Assembly (NCBI GenBank): GCA_003344405.1
Contig: NOWV01000005.1
Location: 1,116,001-1,180,000 of the forward strand
Direction: 5' to 3'
Length of the DNA stretch: 64,000 nucleotides
Source of the DNA: Trichoplax sp. H2
Taxonomy: Eukaryota; Placozoa; Uniplacotomia; Trichoplacea
Positions 39,621-54,200 of the stretch are shown here, one piece after another. Numbering within the stretch: the stretch's first letter is position 1; each line of letters begins with the position of its first letter. The notes under the pieces were generated by a model. The model ran no database searches, had not been told where the DNA came from, and saw only the letters and a list, made by a program, of their open reading frames with translations. A program made the position numbers and the translations under genes.

Positions 39621-42600
39621 ATGTATATAACCATTCCAATGCTTATCTTGAATGCGATATAGCAATGGAAGTATATCGATAGACAATTACAGACTCAATT
39701 CTTTCTTTTCGTCACTATAAACGGAGACTCTTTCAAGTCAAAGTAAAGGAAAAAGATAATGCTAAATCAAGATAGGGCTGGAAGAAAATTGAAAAATTTT
39801 TTGTTATCCTTTCCGACTATGGATTAATTACCGGTTTATCCTGGAATGTCAATAGCATATTATCTACGAAATTTAAAGCGTAAAGCCCGTCATGGAAGGA
39901 TTGTTCAATTTTTAACATATTAATATCTAGGAAGTAAAATGATCAAATTTGATGACTGTGTAACTAATTTATCAATAGGTAATTATTAAAAATTGTCAAA
40001 TCAGAGAATCGTGTCAGCGAAGCTAAAAAGTTTAAATGAGGCTACATAGGGAACTGTTTAATTGTACGAAAATTGAAAGTTTTCTTGCAATATATGTAAT
40101 TAGCAATTGGATAACTATATTGAATTTCCATAGTATTCAAGGTTATTCTCTCTAATCTTATTTCATCCACAAATGTGGACAAGTATGACCAATTTAATCA
40201 ATCGATTGTATCTAATGAATCATACCATGAAATAAACATGGCCTTTAAACTTTCTATTTGTTCAATAAATGAATTCCCAAGTAATATTCAACTATTTCTT
40301 TCCCTTGATGACTAGTCCCCTTATATTATCGTTGTCAAATCGTTTACTGTACAACGGAAACACATCATTTTAGCTAATGCACAAAGGAAGAAAAATTATT
40401 ATAACTGATTTGAATGCTGTTGGTGATGATTTTGGATATGATGACAATGTCTTAAGAACTTTTCATATTGTGTGTAAACCGATTGCTAGGCTAGAAATTT
40501 TTATCAAGGGACGACATTATACGATTCGTTTTCCGTAAAACGGAAGGCAGGAGCGGGCAATTTTACAGATAATACAAGAAGAAATTATGCTTGACTATAG
40601 AGTAAAATAAATTTGATTTGTTATGACGATTTTATAGGCTTTTAAGCCTAAGAAACGAGAAGCTTTAGTGGTTTAACATAAATGAAAAGAAATAATCAAG
40701 CATGCCGGGACAAGCCAATTTTAACAACTAGCATTTGATACGCCATCTTATTTGATTTAGTTAAAAGTTCGCTGATTTCTAGTATTCGTTCCAGACTCAT
40801 TTTGCTATCAACTAGACCCGATAGTTATCTAAAATCAATTTAAGATACATATATGATCGATGAACAAGATCCGTTCGATATCCAATTTTTTTCCTGTTCA
40901 AATATCAATCTTGCTGCCATTAATTTAATCATTTGTGTATTATCACTGTAGTATTGATCACTGCAGTAATGACGATACAATTTGAATTTATATCGGGAAA
41001 AATAATTTAATTAGAATGGTCATGGGTGGTGAATAAATAAGCAGCATGGAAGAAATGATTCAGAAGGTCGAGAATAAAAAAAAGGGAGAAAAAGGTAGAA
41101 AAATCAACATGTACAAGTGGATGGGACAATACCGATTTTCCACTTCTCGATGGAAATATGAGAGTGGCAAGCAGATTATAAATGGATTTTATCCTCTGAA
41201 TATTTGATTCTATTTAGAGCAACAGTATTAATGCACCAAATTGTCATAGACTTACGTAATTCTCTTCTTTTTTTCCGTATTCTTTCTTTTTCTTCGCCGC
41301 TATTAATGTTCAATTTTTTCCCTGAATAAAATGGATGGATTGAAGCCTAAAGCAAGAGCAAATACGCTGATCAATAAAGGTACAGTGTATTGACACATTC
41401 AACCTATTTTCTGGAAAACTCAACAGACTGTAGTTACATGTGATTAGAACTTCGATGGAGGTAAAAATCTTTGTTTCAATTATTTAACATCAGATAATTT
41501 ATTCTCGGTTTGATGAGATAATACAACTGTTAGCGGTTGGTTTACTCAATATCTTGTCAATCAACTTTTGTCATTTCATTATAATTATATTATTCTATTT
41601 GAGCATTTTTGATGACGCCTGTCTTTCCTTTTTTTAAACTGCCTACAACTGGATGATTCAATTTAATTCTATTTCTATTGATGGCGGGATAGTTTTGACT
41701 GGGATTGTTTTTTAACAGATGATGATTGAGCTCATTAGATGAGGTATGATGAAGAATAATGATGTTAGCGTTTGTATTATGTCCTAAGCATAATGGCTAT
41801 GGCTTTAAAATACGATCACTTTATGACTATTTTATTCAATGAATACGATAATAAATATTCAGATTTTTAAAAGAGTTACAGTAGCTGACGGTCTTATATT
41901 CTTCTTGGAAGTCAATAGACGATCGCTATCAAGATGATTGAGATGAATAAGATTAGCAAGGTGAGGACTGTGTAAATTCAATAGATCATAGAAATCTCTT
42001 TTAAAAATGAAATATCAGGGCCGTTCTAAGAAATTGTAGCCCTCATGATTCGCTGAGTGTAAGATTATACTTTACAAGCTATGATTATCGTTCATCAATA
42101 CCTTGTTTATAAAGTTAAGTACGAAAGTATTTGAAAGATATGTTGATTGGTATTTAATGTTAAATATATGCATTACTTCTTACCTAAGAAAGGATTGAGT
42201 AGGGTCTAAACATAGCTAAAATTAATCCGTATGTTGTAACCGCTATCGTCATAGAAAGAATAGAGCCTAATTATGACTACCCTATTCCATATATTACGAT
42301 ATACCGTAAGATACTGATGTTATATAGGATAGGACTTGTATCATCTCAGATGGATTAGTCTAGTTGAAGCAAAGTTCATAAACATTTTGGATATAAACTT
42401 TAGGATTGTAGGAATTAATCATATACTTTAGATAGGGGAACAGTATTGAAGTGAGCGTTAACTTTTTTCAAGGGTGAATAAGGTATAAGATATGTTTGAA
42501 AATATGGAAAAAAGATAATAGAATAGTTCATAAACACATATAGGATTCCTCAAAAACTTGTTTTTAAAGTGGAATAGTATTTTGGACGTGAGTCATTCGG

Positions 42601-45600
42601 ATCGTAAATAAGAGAATAAAAAAATACTGAAACCTGATTATCGTTCATCAATATCTCATAATAGCAAAGAATAGTGCCAATTACTCAAGATTATAAGCAC
42701 AAAAATTATCATTTTAGATAGAATATTATCTAAGCATTTCTATAACTCATTAATATCTTGTATTTAGATCATATAATGCACATAATTAATAAACAGTGTG
42801 ACCGCACGAGCGCCGATTAGAATTTAAAAAGTTTTTGGTATTGGCATTATACGTATTAGATTACTTTCGATTGGATGTAGCTTAGAATCAACGATAATTC
42901 AAAAAGATTCCCTTCTTAAATTGAAATAGCAAGCGGAGCTGCTGCAAATTTAAATAATCATCTTAGACATGACTAAGTATAGTTTTAGAGTCTAATATTA
43001 TGGTCTAGCTTCGAATAGATGATAGTCATATCTGGATTAAAATAGCAAATGCGACTGTATTCAAGATAAATTATTATCTTATATACGATTAGGCATAGTC
43101 TAGACGCGGTTTTCATTCTGACATATCTCTTAACTACAGCGGAAATGCATTTAAGAACGAATTGTAAAAGATTATAGATCTAATACTCGGCTAATTTTGA
43201 ATATAATTTAATCATAGGGGTAATTTATGAATACTTCATTGTTAAAATAACAGGTTGAGATAGGTAAAAATATATACGCGTAAATCTTATCGTGAGTTAA
43301 TATTGCTATTTTTGGATAGCCAAATTTAAAGTATTATGGAGTGAATAAAGTGTAATTTTATTGTTTGTTAGATTGTATAGCATCGTATACATACATACCC
43401 TTTCACTGTGTTTGTTTGGATTATATCAAGAAATATCTTCTGTACATCAAGTTATCAATTTTACTTAAAAAAGATCGCACCCAGTTGATCGCTTTACTAG
43501 TAACTACCAAACCTTCTCTTCGAAATTGATCATGATTACGTGAAATCTGTGATCACTTAGCCAATACTAAAGTTATTTCAAAATAGGTTGATCCCTTATA
43601 TCGTTTTCAAAACTGAATTTCTTCAATCATCTTAACTGATTTATAGGTTAAAGAAAACGTGTTCACGTTGATATAAAGTGATGACCAAAATTACACGCAA
43701 TAATAGCTACTGCTATTCACTTAATTTCCTATAACAGTTATTTCCAATAAGAGACCCCCTTTTTAGAATGCAAATTAATACCATTTTTTTCTTCCTAATA
43801 TGTTCATTAAAAAATAACACTCCATCATCATAGACTACTGTAGTACGATTATCATTCTATTTATGAATAGTTTGCATCGAGAGCTAATTTTCAACCCTTT
43901 TCTTATTGAATTCTGGTAATAGTTGTCATTTTCATTTTAAATATTCTATTAATATCAAGATTCGGTGACATTTTAGACTATTGTAGCCATTCCTATAAGC
44001 TAATAAATATATTATTACGTAGAGTATTAACTATGACTATATTAAATGCCAAGATATCTCGCGAAGAAGGGCACATTCCAAGTTAATAACTATCATACTA
44101 TAGATGAGAATGTTGGAAAATGAAATGATTGTTCGCTGACTACATCACTTGCGATAGCGTAGACGTAAAATTTGAGAATGAAGACATTTTAATTTTCGTT
44201 CCATCATCATTAAAATCAAAATTTTCGCTTATAACCTGGTTAATTATTTCATATCGAATATTATTATTATCATTATTATTTAATATTGCAAGGGTAGATT
44301 CAGCATTGCAATGGCATGTATTAATGGGTATATACTGTAAAAAATAACTTAAACCTTAAGTACGGCATAAAAATATTTAGACTATGCTTAAAATTGACCG
44401 CCGCCAAAAAGAAAGGTTGTAATAGTCATCATAGCTCAAGACTACCCCTAATTACCGATAATTTTTTATTATTAGCTTGCAGTAGACATGGGTAATAATA
44501 ATTAAAGGATGTCCTAATTTTATTATCATGTACAATAGCGATAGCATACTATTACGCTTGGATGTGACAGGATTGCATTTGAAATGAAAAATATCAAGGA
44601 CACTATTATTTTAAAAAATGTAGAATCTATAATTGAGAGGAGGTTGAAAATTTTTAACTCTAAACATTTAACATCATAAGAAATATAAGCTAGTATAACT
44701 ATTACAAATCTTTGATGTATATCATGTTATCGTGTAAATGGGATATTTTCCGTAAATATTTTTTTATCCAATTTCTAGAAAACTGGTGTAATCAAGATAT
44801 TACAGTTATAAACTAGAATTTCTATTTTAATTAAAACGACACACGTAGAAATAAAAGCTACTGTATATAGTGATAATTATGTGATGAGAATACATTATTA
44901 TAAATTTATTTATGGAATAATGGATTTAGACATAGAAACGACCGTGTTAAAATTATCTAAAGCCTATAGTCGAGAACTGTATGTGCAATGGAATTGTATT
45001 AGATGTCAATTTGTTACTTTGCATTAATTTTGATACCATGGCTTATGAATAAAATGCTTGTCAGATAAATCGAGAAAATGTTCGCTCGATTTTGAAAATT
45101 ATTAATAGGTTACATTGAAGAGATTTTATTCTCCTTGCCTGATATCGTTATGCGTTATATATATATAAAATATGGTTACCCTATTGTATTTCAATGTATA
45201 GATGAAATAGCAAGAACGTGATTATCATATTATGCTGTTAACACTTTCGATTTAGATTTAGCTCAAATGGCTAGAGATTCTTATTATGGGCTTTGGATTA
45301 CTTATTACTATTTAGTAACTGCATTATCAACTAGTTGGGAAAAGAATAATTGAAGGAGTTGAATCTGGTCATTCTTAATCTAATTCATGTGGTATATTGC
45401 AATTCAAAATTAGTTTGAATATGAATCATTATTGTCCTTATATTTGCACAAAGAATCTCATGTGAAAATTATTTTTACCATTATGAATATCATTGCCATA
45501 AATAGAATGGAATTTTTCTTTAGTACAAGTACATTGTGTTCTAATTTGTTTGTATCCACCAAGTAGAATAATTATCTTCAGACTAGATAGTTGTTTAGTG

Positions 45601-47079
45601 TCATAAATTAGGCTGCTTTACTCCAGTCAGCCCAATAAAATGAAATAGATTAATATTCTCATTTTACTGCATGTAATCAATTTCTTGTTACAGCCCCATA
45701 GAAGTAGCAGTCTTGTAATCTAAGAGTTATATTATGGTCTAGACTAGCCGTTTCGATCGTGGGTAATTAAGAGTAAATAGTATGAAATAAATTGTCGAAG
45801 GATCAGTTATTACCCACTCTATATTCCGTTTGCTATAGCATAGGCAACTGCGATATTACACTACGGGTAAGAGCTTACGGAAAAAATAGTCGCTACCAAT
45901 TAGATACAAGTCTAATTTCAAGTTCAGCTTTTCAAAAGGAAACAATCTTTTCAGCCTCGATAGAAAAAAATAAATTAATTCTGTCTTGCCATGACTTGGT
46001 CATAACAAAGAAATTATCAAAGACTATCTACTACAGACGATTAATAAAATACTTTCTATTGGATAAATTACAACAAAATAAAGTCAAATAGCTAAAATCA
46101 TTTAGCTCTTGCTAGTTTGTAAAGTTTGAAATAGGTCTTGCCGCATCTCGATAGAGTTAAAATCGCTGCCATTAACACATATCTTAAGGATAAATAATCA
46201 TAATCCTAAACGGTAATTGGATTTTGGTTTTAGTTCTAAATTAATGGAATATTATTTTGCTTAAACAAACTGTAAGTATCATTTGTTAATTAATACTGTA
46301 TAAGAGATATCCTAGTTGCATCTATTAGAATAATGTTGTCATTTCCTGTATCTTTGCGGCTTTTGCATTAATTTTTTTCTACTAATTGATTGAAATGACA
46401 TAAGAGGCTACCGACTGATTCAATAGCTAGAATAAAGGCTCGATATCACCTTTGTTGACTATTTCAATAAAGCGAAGGTAATTCTAATAGTAGAATAATA
46501 TTGGTCAAAGCTTTTACTTTACTACTATGGTGATGGAGTCAACAAGAGGAAATAAGAATCATCGCCAATGACAGCTATTTTTCAAGTCTTGTTGACTGAG
46601 TTTATAAATAGAATCTAACCATAATGACGAGCTATGATTTTCAAAAGATATTAGCGTGAATGAAGATAGTCACAAGTTGATCAATTACTCAGGGTTCTTA
46701 TTTTCTGTTTTTTCTAACATAGACTATATATAGTCTATTGGATAAATTATATAGTAAGCTATAGCCGGGGTCTTGAGGATATAAAAGATTAATTGTGCTT
46801 TCTTTGGAAATTAAAATTGTAATACTACAGTGGACAGTAAAGACATACTGTAATTACAAAGCGTGTATTTAAGAGGTTTTCTGTTTCATTTTTTACATCC
46901 AATTTTAGGTAAAGTTGATACGGTGAGCAAATTATTTGAGCAGATTTGTAATCGATTGTAAGGCATTTGTTTTCACTCATTGAAAAAGATGAAATAATTA
47001 AGAACATGTTGGATGTCAGCAATTAATTCATTCTAGGTTCATCTACCTTGCAGAGTTTCATTGCTGCCAGATGTAAAAT

Positions 47080-48060
47080 TTTTCGATATATTAGGAATAA
47101 GTACGAATGAGCATAGGCGGCAATAAAACCAAATCTAGTCTTTTTAGGATATAAAAATGCAATCTATACTTCAGATACCCGTATTAAATTCCTCAGTATT
47201 TCACGAATATGTATGGAAAGCTGCCCATATAGCGGGCATTAGAATTTGTAAAACTATCTGAGTTCGAGAATGCAGATATGTATATCAAGTATCTCAATTT
47301 ATTTATAAAATAGAAAATTACTTTATTATGTTAGGAATGAGTAGATATAGCTGCCAGTATAGGGCAATCATTTAGTTTTTAAAACCATTTGAGTTCAGGA
47401 ATCCAGGCTCGTGTATCAACTATCTCAATTTTTTGTAAGATAAAAGATTGCATTAGTATGTTAGGAGTCAGTATAGATGACTGAGAATAAATGCCGGCAG
47501 GGTAGTAATTTGAAATGTCAAACCATCTGAGTTGGAGAATACGATCTGGATACGTAAATCAGTTATTCAATTTAGGTATAAAACATGAAATCTCTTCGTA
47601 ATTTAAAGAAATAAGCTCAGATAACTGAAAATAATGGGCTGTCATTTGATTTATAAAACTATCTGAGTTGAAGGATTCAATGTAGATACGAATAGTAATT
47701 TCCTCAGTTGATTTCTAAAATAAATAGTTAAATTTCATTGTGTGTTAGGTATGGACAATCAAGAATATAGTACAGACATTGGATTAGTAAACCCATCTGG
47801 GTTAAAGAACAGAATCCATTGCTAGATTGTCTATCTATTTCTCAGCGAAATTAAATTAATAAAATGTCCGAAATATGGAGTAGCTATTTGATTTAAGGAA
47901 CCTACTCATTGGATTTGTAAACCCATGTGAGTTGGAGAATGGAATCCATTACTAGATACAGTGTCTATCCATTTTTTCCTTCGTCATCAAATAAATAAAT
48001 TGTCAGAATATGGCGTAGCTATTTAATTCTAAGAATCTACGAATGGGAAAATTTGAATCA
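47080..48060. repeat. Diverged tandem array, 130-138-bp unit, six or more copies
   Basis: The word ATCTGAGTT and its variants occur at 47256, 47387, 47525, 47661, 47794 and 47924. Each lies after a TTTGTAAAAC-like run and before GAGAAT and a TCTCAATTT-like stretch. A seventh, weaker copy may precede them. Confidence 0.8.
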
Positions 48061-48589
48061 GTGTTAAGGTTACAAAATTTTAGTGACTGCCAAGAATTTT
48101 CTTAGCACAGTCTATATTCAAAATATTTAATCGGTAATATTGACTTGTTCAATGAGAATACAAATTGGCAAAACTGTGAGTGAAAGAGATAAGCATAAAA
48201 TTTACACCTGCAGTTTAATTTTATTACAGACTTGTATAATTTTCCTTGATTTTTTATTTTGCCTGTATGGCTAAACAGATTATGAATAAGACTTACTTTT
48301 GTCACTTCTAGAAAGTATTAACAATTATGAGAAATTTTAATCGCCAGTATATATACCTTGACTAAACGCCAAAGAAAAGCAATAATGGTTGAAGTAGTAT
48401 AACCCAGTGAAATGACTGTTAAATAAATCTTGGTTTTAGCTATTAAAACAAACAACGAAGATGGTTGAAAAATGCAGACAGTTCGAGTTCCAGGTATGGA
48501 AAAAATAAAGATTCGTTATTAATAATTCAATAAAATGTATTTGTTACATAAGTTGGAGGGCGATTAGGAATAGTTAACGATGGTAAGAT

Positions 48590-48985
48590 TTAGTAAAGGT
48601 AACAAAAATAAAGCCATCATTCAGAGTCTTTTTATTTCAGAAATTGCTTTTAGTAGCAAGAAAAACAAACTCAATAGGATGAATGGTCAGACAAAAATGG
48701 GAGTCCATTCAATAACGCCATGAATTTGGCTTACTTTTAGAGATTTTAGTCCGTTAAGCTTTAGCTGCAAGAAAAACAAACTTAAGACGATGAATAATGG
48801 TAAAAATGGAAGCCCATTCAATAACGCCATGAGCTTGTTTTACTTTTCAAAGATTTTGAACTATTACAGCTTTCTAAGTAGAAAAAAACTCATGACGACG
48901 AGTGGTTGGACCAAATTGGAAGCCTTTCCAACAATATCATGAACTTGACTTACTTTTCAGAGATTTTAGACTGTCTAATGTCCAT
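48590..48985. repeat. Tandem array, 109-bp unit, three or more copies
   Basis: CCATTCAATAACGCCATGA at 48705 and 48814, with a diverged copy at 48923, gives two spacings of exactly 109 bp. AAGAAAAACAAACT and TTACTTTT..AGATTTT recur in each unit. Confidence 0.85.
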
Positions 48986-50479
48986 GAATCCTGCTTATAG
49001 CGAATGCAATTCTAACTTTCACCCGTAAAAATAGACATTGAAGGTTGTATGGGGTATATAAAAAAATTTTTGCCGTGAACATAGGGTAATTAAGAACACT
49101 CGTTGCCATCAAGGAAGAGTAAGAATAATTCTTTCTTCACAGTACATTGATTCAATGAAACAACTTCTACTCAATTCTTTAGGTTGGCCTTTCTTTCAAA
49201 ATAACGAACATCAACTTTGACCTCCATCTTAATAAACTATGACCCAAGAATGACCGGAAATACAAAATCTACTTCAGATAATATCCATCTGTACTTAATA
49301 GCCATTCATCTTTTATCAATAAAGCCCCGTTTTAATTACATTTTACTCTTGTCCATGGATAGCTTGTGACTTGAATTGGTTATTACTGCTTTATGCTAAT
49401 CTATACTATAGCAGTTTATATTTTAGCCCATGCCCGTCTTGAACGAATCTTTGTCTTGATTTGGAAGAAATGGAGTAGAAATGATATTAAATCAAAACGC
49501 GTTAAATGTTGATACTTTCTAGCAGTTATAACGCGTTGTCAAAGAATTTAGGGCAAGAGTATTTGAGGACAGTAGTAAATTGAATCCTTATTGAAAGATT
49601 TTAACTATAAAACTAAGGAAGAAAGAAAGTTTGATGGTTCAATTGATGGTTTTTCTTCTCGTACTGTCTAAAAATTGAAGTTTCTATTCGCTTTGATATA
49701 CAAGATTACTTCAGATTTTCGTGTTTTCCAGTGTCTCATTTTGGACAGTTACTTTTTCTTAGACAATACGTACATTTTCGCGTAATAGATCATCATATCT
49801 GAAGTATTAGTACCTGTATAGAATCCTTCAAATCAATGTCTAGGTGCTTTATTGCTATTAATTGATGATAGTTTAAAATTGACAACAATCAATATACTAG
49901 CCTTGCAAGCAATCTTCTATTCCTATCAACGACAATACTCAATATGACAATAACACTTGGAGCTTGTGATCTCTACCTTTCTACTAAAGCTTTGCTTAAA
50001 CTGGAGGTTTAGAATCCATTTATTCTTTCGTCTAGATTATCAAGATTAATTTATGCCCTCATCGTTAAACTATCACTACACCACACTTTCTAGTAAAAGT
50101 GATAGTTTACTCAACTATGCCGGCTAAAAGATGAAAAAAGTGTTCTTAATATAGCAAGCTTCAAAGGAATTGAATAACACCTTTGAAGAGCAAGAATGGG
50201 CTATAAATGGGTACAAAATGGACTATCAAGAATCTCTCTTGATAGGCTACGATTCTTTGCATAGTATTATTAGTTCTACTCTATTGCCATTATTTGGGGG
50301 GGGGCGGTAAAAATAGAATAAATAAGCGTAAAGCCGTTTCGATAACTTCTAGAATTAGTATTTTGCGTAAAGTATTTATGTCTAAGTATAGCGTAAAAGT
50401 TCAATTAGTGTGGAATTGTTACGTGGAAAGTGTTTCAGAATTAGACTAGAAGGTTTAAGAGATAATTAATAAGGAAGTA

Positions 50480-50935
50480 AAGGTATTTAGGAGGACTCAA
50501 ACATTATAAATTATCCATTAGTTTCGCAGGATCAAGCACGATAGAGAAACGACTATTCGCTGGCAATAAAAAAAAAATTTATCCTTCTGGCCTATAAACA
50601 GTATTTAGAAATACTCGAACAGTATAAATCGTTCCTAATCTCTGTAAGATAAAAACACGATAAAGTATGTAGAATATCAACTAGACACAAAAGCAATAAA
50701 GTATCCAGACTAAAGAATATCCGCTAGAAATAGGAAAAGTATTTACCCTTCTAGCGTATAGACAGTCTATTTTATCCAAAGTGAACAAAAGTATTGAGGA
50801 TGGCTTTAATGCTATAAGTTATCCATAATCTCTAAACGATAAAAGGATATCCGCTAGAAATGGAAGAGTACTTCTCCTACTGGCGTAGAAATAGTCTATT
50901 CTATCCCAAGTGGACAGTAGATGAGAAATGGGATG
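50480..50935. repeat. Diverged tandem array rich in CGATAAA and CCGCTAGAAAT words
   Basis: Repeated blocks include ATATCCGCTAGAAAT (near 50722 and 50848), TATAAATTATCCAT/TATAAGTTATCCAT, TTCT-GGC/GCGTATA and GTCTATTTTATCC/GTCTATTCTATCCC. Order is conserved but unit length is uneven, suggesting an old array with indels. Confidence 0.65.
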
Positions 50936-52779
50936 AGCTGAATTTTTTTCCAAATCTATGATCATTTCCTTTCAATAAGGAATCAAGTATACGGAAATTA
51001 TTTTCTAGATTGATTTTATTCTTGCAATGGAATAATTAGATATATGATAGGTGATTCTAAACTATAGTACTGTAGTCACTTAATTGCTGCTATTATTATA
51101 ATAGGCTAGCAAATTCATATGGAAATTCTCTATTTCTCAATTTTAACTTCATTATTCCAAAAGTGAAATCCATTCTTTCTTTGGATGTCTATTCTTACTT
51201 TTTACGTAGTTATATCATTGTAAGTAATGATATTCCACTATAACTACTGTAATTAAATAATATGGCAGATATAAAAACTAGTAGAGGCTCTTATCCAATT
51301 TTAAGGGCTGATTTATACGTGCGTATGCTATATCAAATCGCGGTCAAAATTTAGATTTCTTCCCTATTCATGCTGTATCAACAGAGGCGCAAAGATGGTT
51401 AGCTACTTTACCCCCATTACTGTAAGCAAATACCGTTGATCTTTTTTTCCTTTTGCATCGATTTAGTTTAGTCATTATTCTAGCTGGCTGAATTACCTTT
51501 GGTATCGAAGGAATCGATCGCTCTCATCGACGGGTAAGAATCCGTTTTGAACGCTATTAGTATACTATATCTTTGAATATCGGCTGGATTATGGTAATTA
51601 ATCTATATTCCTCATTGTTGAAAGGATATTGACATCTTGTTGACTATTATCCATATTTGAAGTAATTAATTTATATCATCGATAGTCTTAATAACAACGG
51701 ATATTGTCTTGGATATCAATACCACAGTGATGACATGGATAGAAATGAATTTGTTTATTTCTACCCCGTCTATCGAAAGGCTCTATAAAAGGATTGCAAT
51801 CCATCTATGGGCAAATCACTAAAATGAACTAGGCTAGGGCTCATTTATGATTTTAATATCGATTGGTTTGGCGAACAGGAACCAGCCGTTTACTTTAATG
51901 ATTATAAGCCGATATGAGTCAAAGTGATCGCAGCTTTATATTAATAGGATAATCAACAAGAGAAAAGAACTATGGATAGACATTAACAAAATAAGGTCAA
52001 GATTTTTTCTATTTTTAATTAGAGCTTTCATTGAATATAAAATTCAAATTAAAAAAGAATAATGAGATGATATCATGATAGCTGTGGCTGTTTTTTATTC
52101 TGATAAAACATCACGTTGTCAACGGTTTATTCCATGTTCATTAATAGAATATGGGCACACAAATAATTGGACTATGTTTCCTTCGTTCATAATGAAATTT
52201 ACTCTTCTAGGGTTATGATCGATTTCATAAACTATATGATTTGTGGAGACAATGATTGATGTAAAATTATTGTAGTGGTCTTGACGGCTGTTGGCTCTTT
52301 CAATGCCGTTGTAAACTACTAAAAATGTCCTAGCACATAATGTTACTAATGAGGTGAAAACAAGTATTGATCCAAAGACTCCGTTTGAATAGATGGTTCG
52401 ATGAGAGTTGCAAGTTTGGAATGATCAATCCAATTAAAGAATAGTCGATTACACATCGACCGATTTACTCATTATCAAATGCCTTCTTTTCCAATGAATA
52501 TATAATGTATACTGTATATTATTCTACATCGATACTCAAGCGTATCCTCAAATCTTTTCGTCTACAAAAGGAGAAAAATAGACTCCTTTAATATAGTAAG
52601 AATAATTCATAGACTATAGAGTAGAATAGGATACCAAGAGAATCAAGTCAGAAAATGGAGCTGTACCCTAGGATAAGGAAAGACATGAAGAACGAGACGA
52701 CTTGTAAACTTGCTCTAGCGTGCCAGAAGAGGGTGATAAGTTAAACAAGGATTTTATTCATGCTTTATGAATAGTGTTG

Positions 52780-53740
52780 ATCATTTTAAGAACATTTATA
52801 AATACAACATGAAAAGAAATTGGAGGATATTCTATCACTTGTTCTACTTGGGAATGATGGAAGCCCGTCATATTTTATGCAGTCACGACCTGAACTCGAT
52901 TTCAGTAAAGTTTTGGCAACATTGTCAGCTCAAGGAGACCTTGGGAACTGTTCTAGTTTTAAAATGGCTGAAATTCGGTTCTAATTCATCCTGTTTGATA
53001 TCATGGCAATCTTGACTCTATCAGACTAAAATTTCAGCAACATTGTATATTGATGGTAGGGATTCGTAACCTTTATTCAAGTCCAAAAATGATTGAATAT
53101 TGGTTTCGATTCGCCCTGTTGGCTATTATGATAGTTTTGACTTAATTAGAGTAGAGTTATAGCAGTAATGTGTGTTAGTAGGGACTCTGCGAAACTTTAT
53201 TCTAGTTTAAAGCTGATTGAAAATGGGTTCTGATTCGTCCTGTTGGATATCATGATGAGATATCTCAACGCTATTACAAGTAGGATTGGATTTTAGCAAT
53301 ATTGTATGATAATGAGGACCTTGTGAACTTTTATTCTATTTTAAAAGTCCTTCAAATTGGTTTTAATTCGTCTAACTGGATAACATGACTATCTTAACTC
53401 TAGCAGAGCAAAATTTGGCAACATTGTATGTTAGTAGGGGACCTTACAAACTTTTACTCTAGTCTAAAAGTCATTTTAAAATTGATTCTAATTTGTCTAT
53501 TTTTGACATCATGCCCAAATCAACTCTAATAGAGTAAAATTTCAGTAAGATTGCGTGCTGATCGAGTAGAAATGGAAGCAACATGGTGAGTTAGTGGAGA
53601 CCGCTAGAAGTCATTAAAAATTGGCTCTGATTCGTTGCATTAAACATAATAACAATCTTAACCCTATTACGGTAAATTGGAAGCAACATTGTGAGTTCTT
53701 GCTAACTCTATAATCTTTATTTCTCACTCAAATAAATCAA
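52780..53740. repeat. Diverged tandem array, 121-134-bp unit, about seven copies
   Basis: CAACATTGT and its variants occur at 52917, 53038, 53163, 53297, 53418 and 53543, with further copies at about 53579 and 53684. Between them run GGGACCTT..AACTTTTATTCTAGTTTAAAA, ATTGGTTCTAATTCGTC and ATCATG..ATCTTAACTCTA segments. The 82-residue ORF at 52767-53015 lies inside this array and is not a gene. Confidence 0.85.
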
Positions 53741-53784
53741 TATTCCAGATTTTGTAGCTCTATCCTTCTATAGTATGTAGTTCT

Positions 53785-54200
53785 ACCTCGTAGGATTACA
53801 TCACAAATGCAGTAAAATTCGATGCAATACTACTGGGTTAAAAATTGAAATGGATTACAAAATAACATGAAACTGATCTCTCCTTCTCGATCGTTATACC
53901 TTATCCTTTTTCATTTCAAATCCTGTAGAATTCGATACAGTATGATTAGGTTAAGAATTTAAATGGATTATGAAATAAACATGAAACTGATCTATCCTTC
54001 TTGATCGTTCTACCCCAGTATTTTTTATGATAAATCCTATGGAATTTGATACAGCACTATGTGAATCTAGGTGGATTATACAGTGGAAATAACATGAAAG
54101 TGATCTTTACTTCTTGATGTTACACCTTGTCATTTTATATCGTATACCCGGTAGAATTCGATGCAGAGCTATTGGGTAGGAATTTTGATTGATCAATGTC
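53785..54200. repeat. Tandem array, 111-114-bp unit, four copies
   Basis: ATTCGATGCA and its variants occur at 53817, 53930, 54044 and 54155. AACATGAAACTGATCT and TTCTTGATCGTT recur in each unit. It directly follows the previous array, but with a different unit. Confidence 0.85.

Noticed and set aside
44129-44347. 72-residue ORF with hydrophobic segment
   Set aside because: Low-complexity Ile/Leu from AT-rich DNA, with no start context or neighbouring exon.
45792-46091. 99-residue ORF as a gene
   Set aside because: Starts at a non-ATG codon, has no motif or splice context, and such lengths are expected by chance in 64 kb at this composition.
52767-53015. 82-residue ORF as a gene
   Set aside because: Lies inside the 121-134-bp tandem array, and the frame is not kept in other copies.
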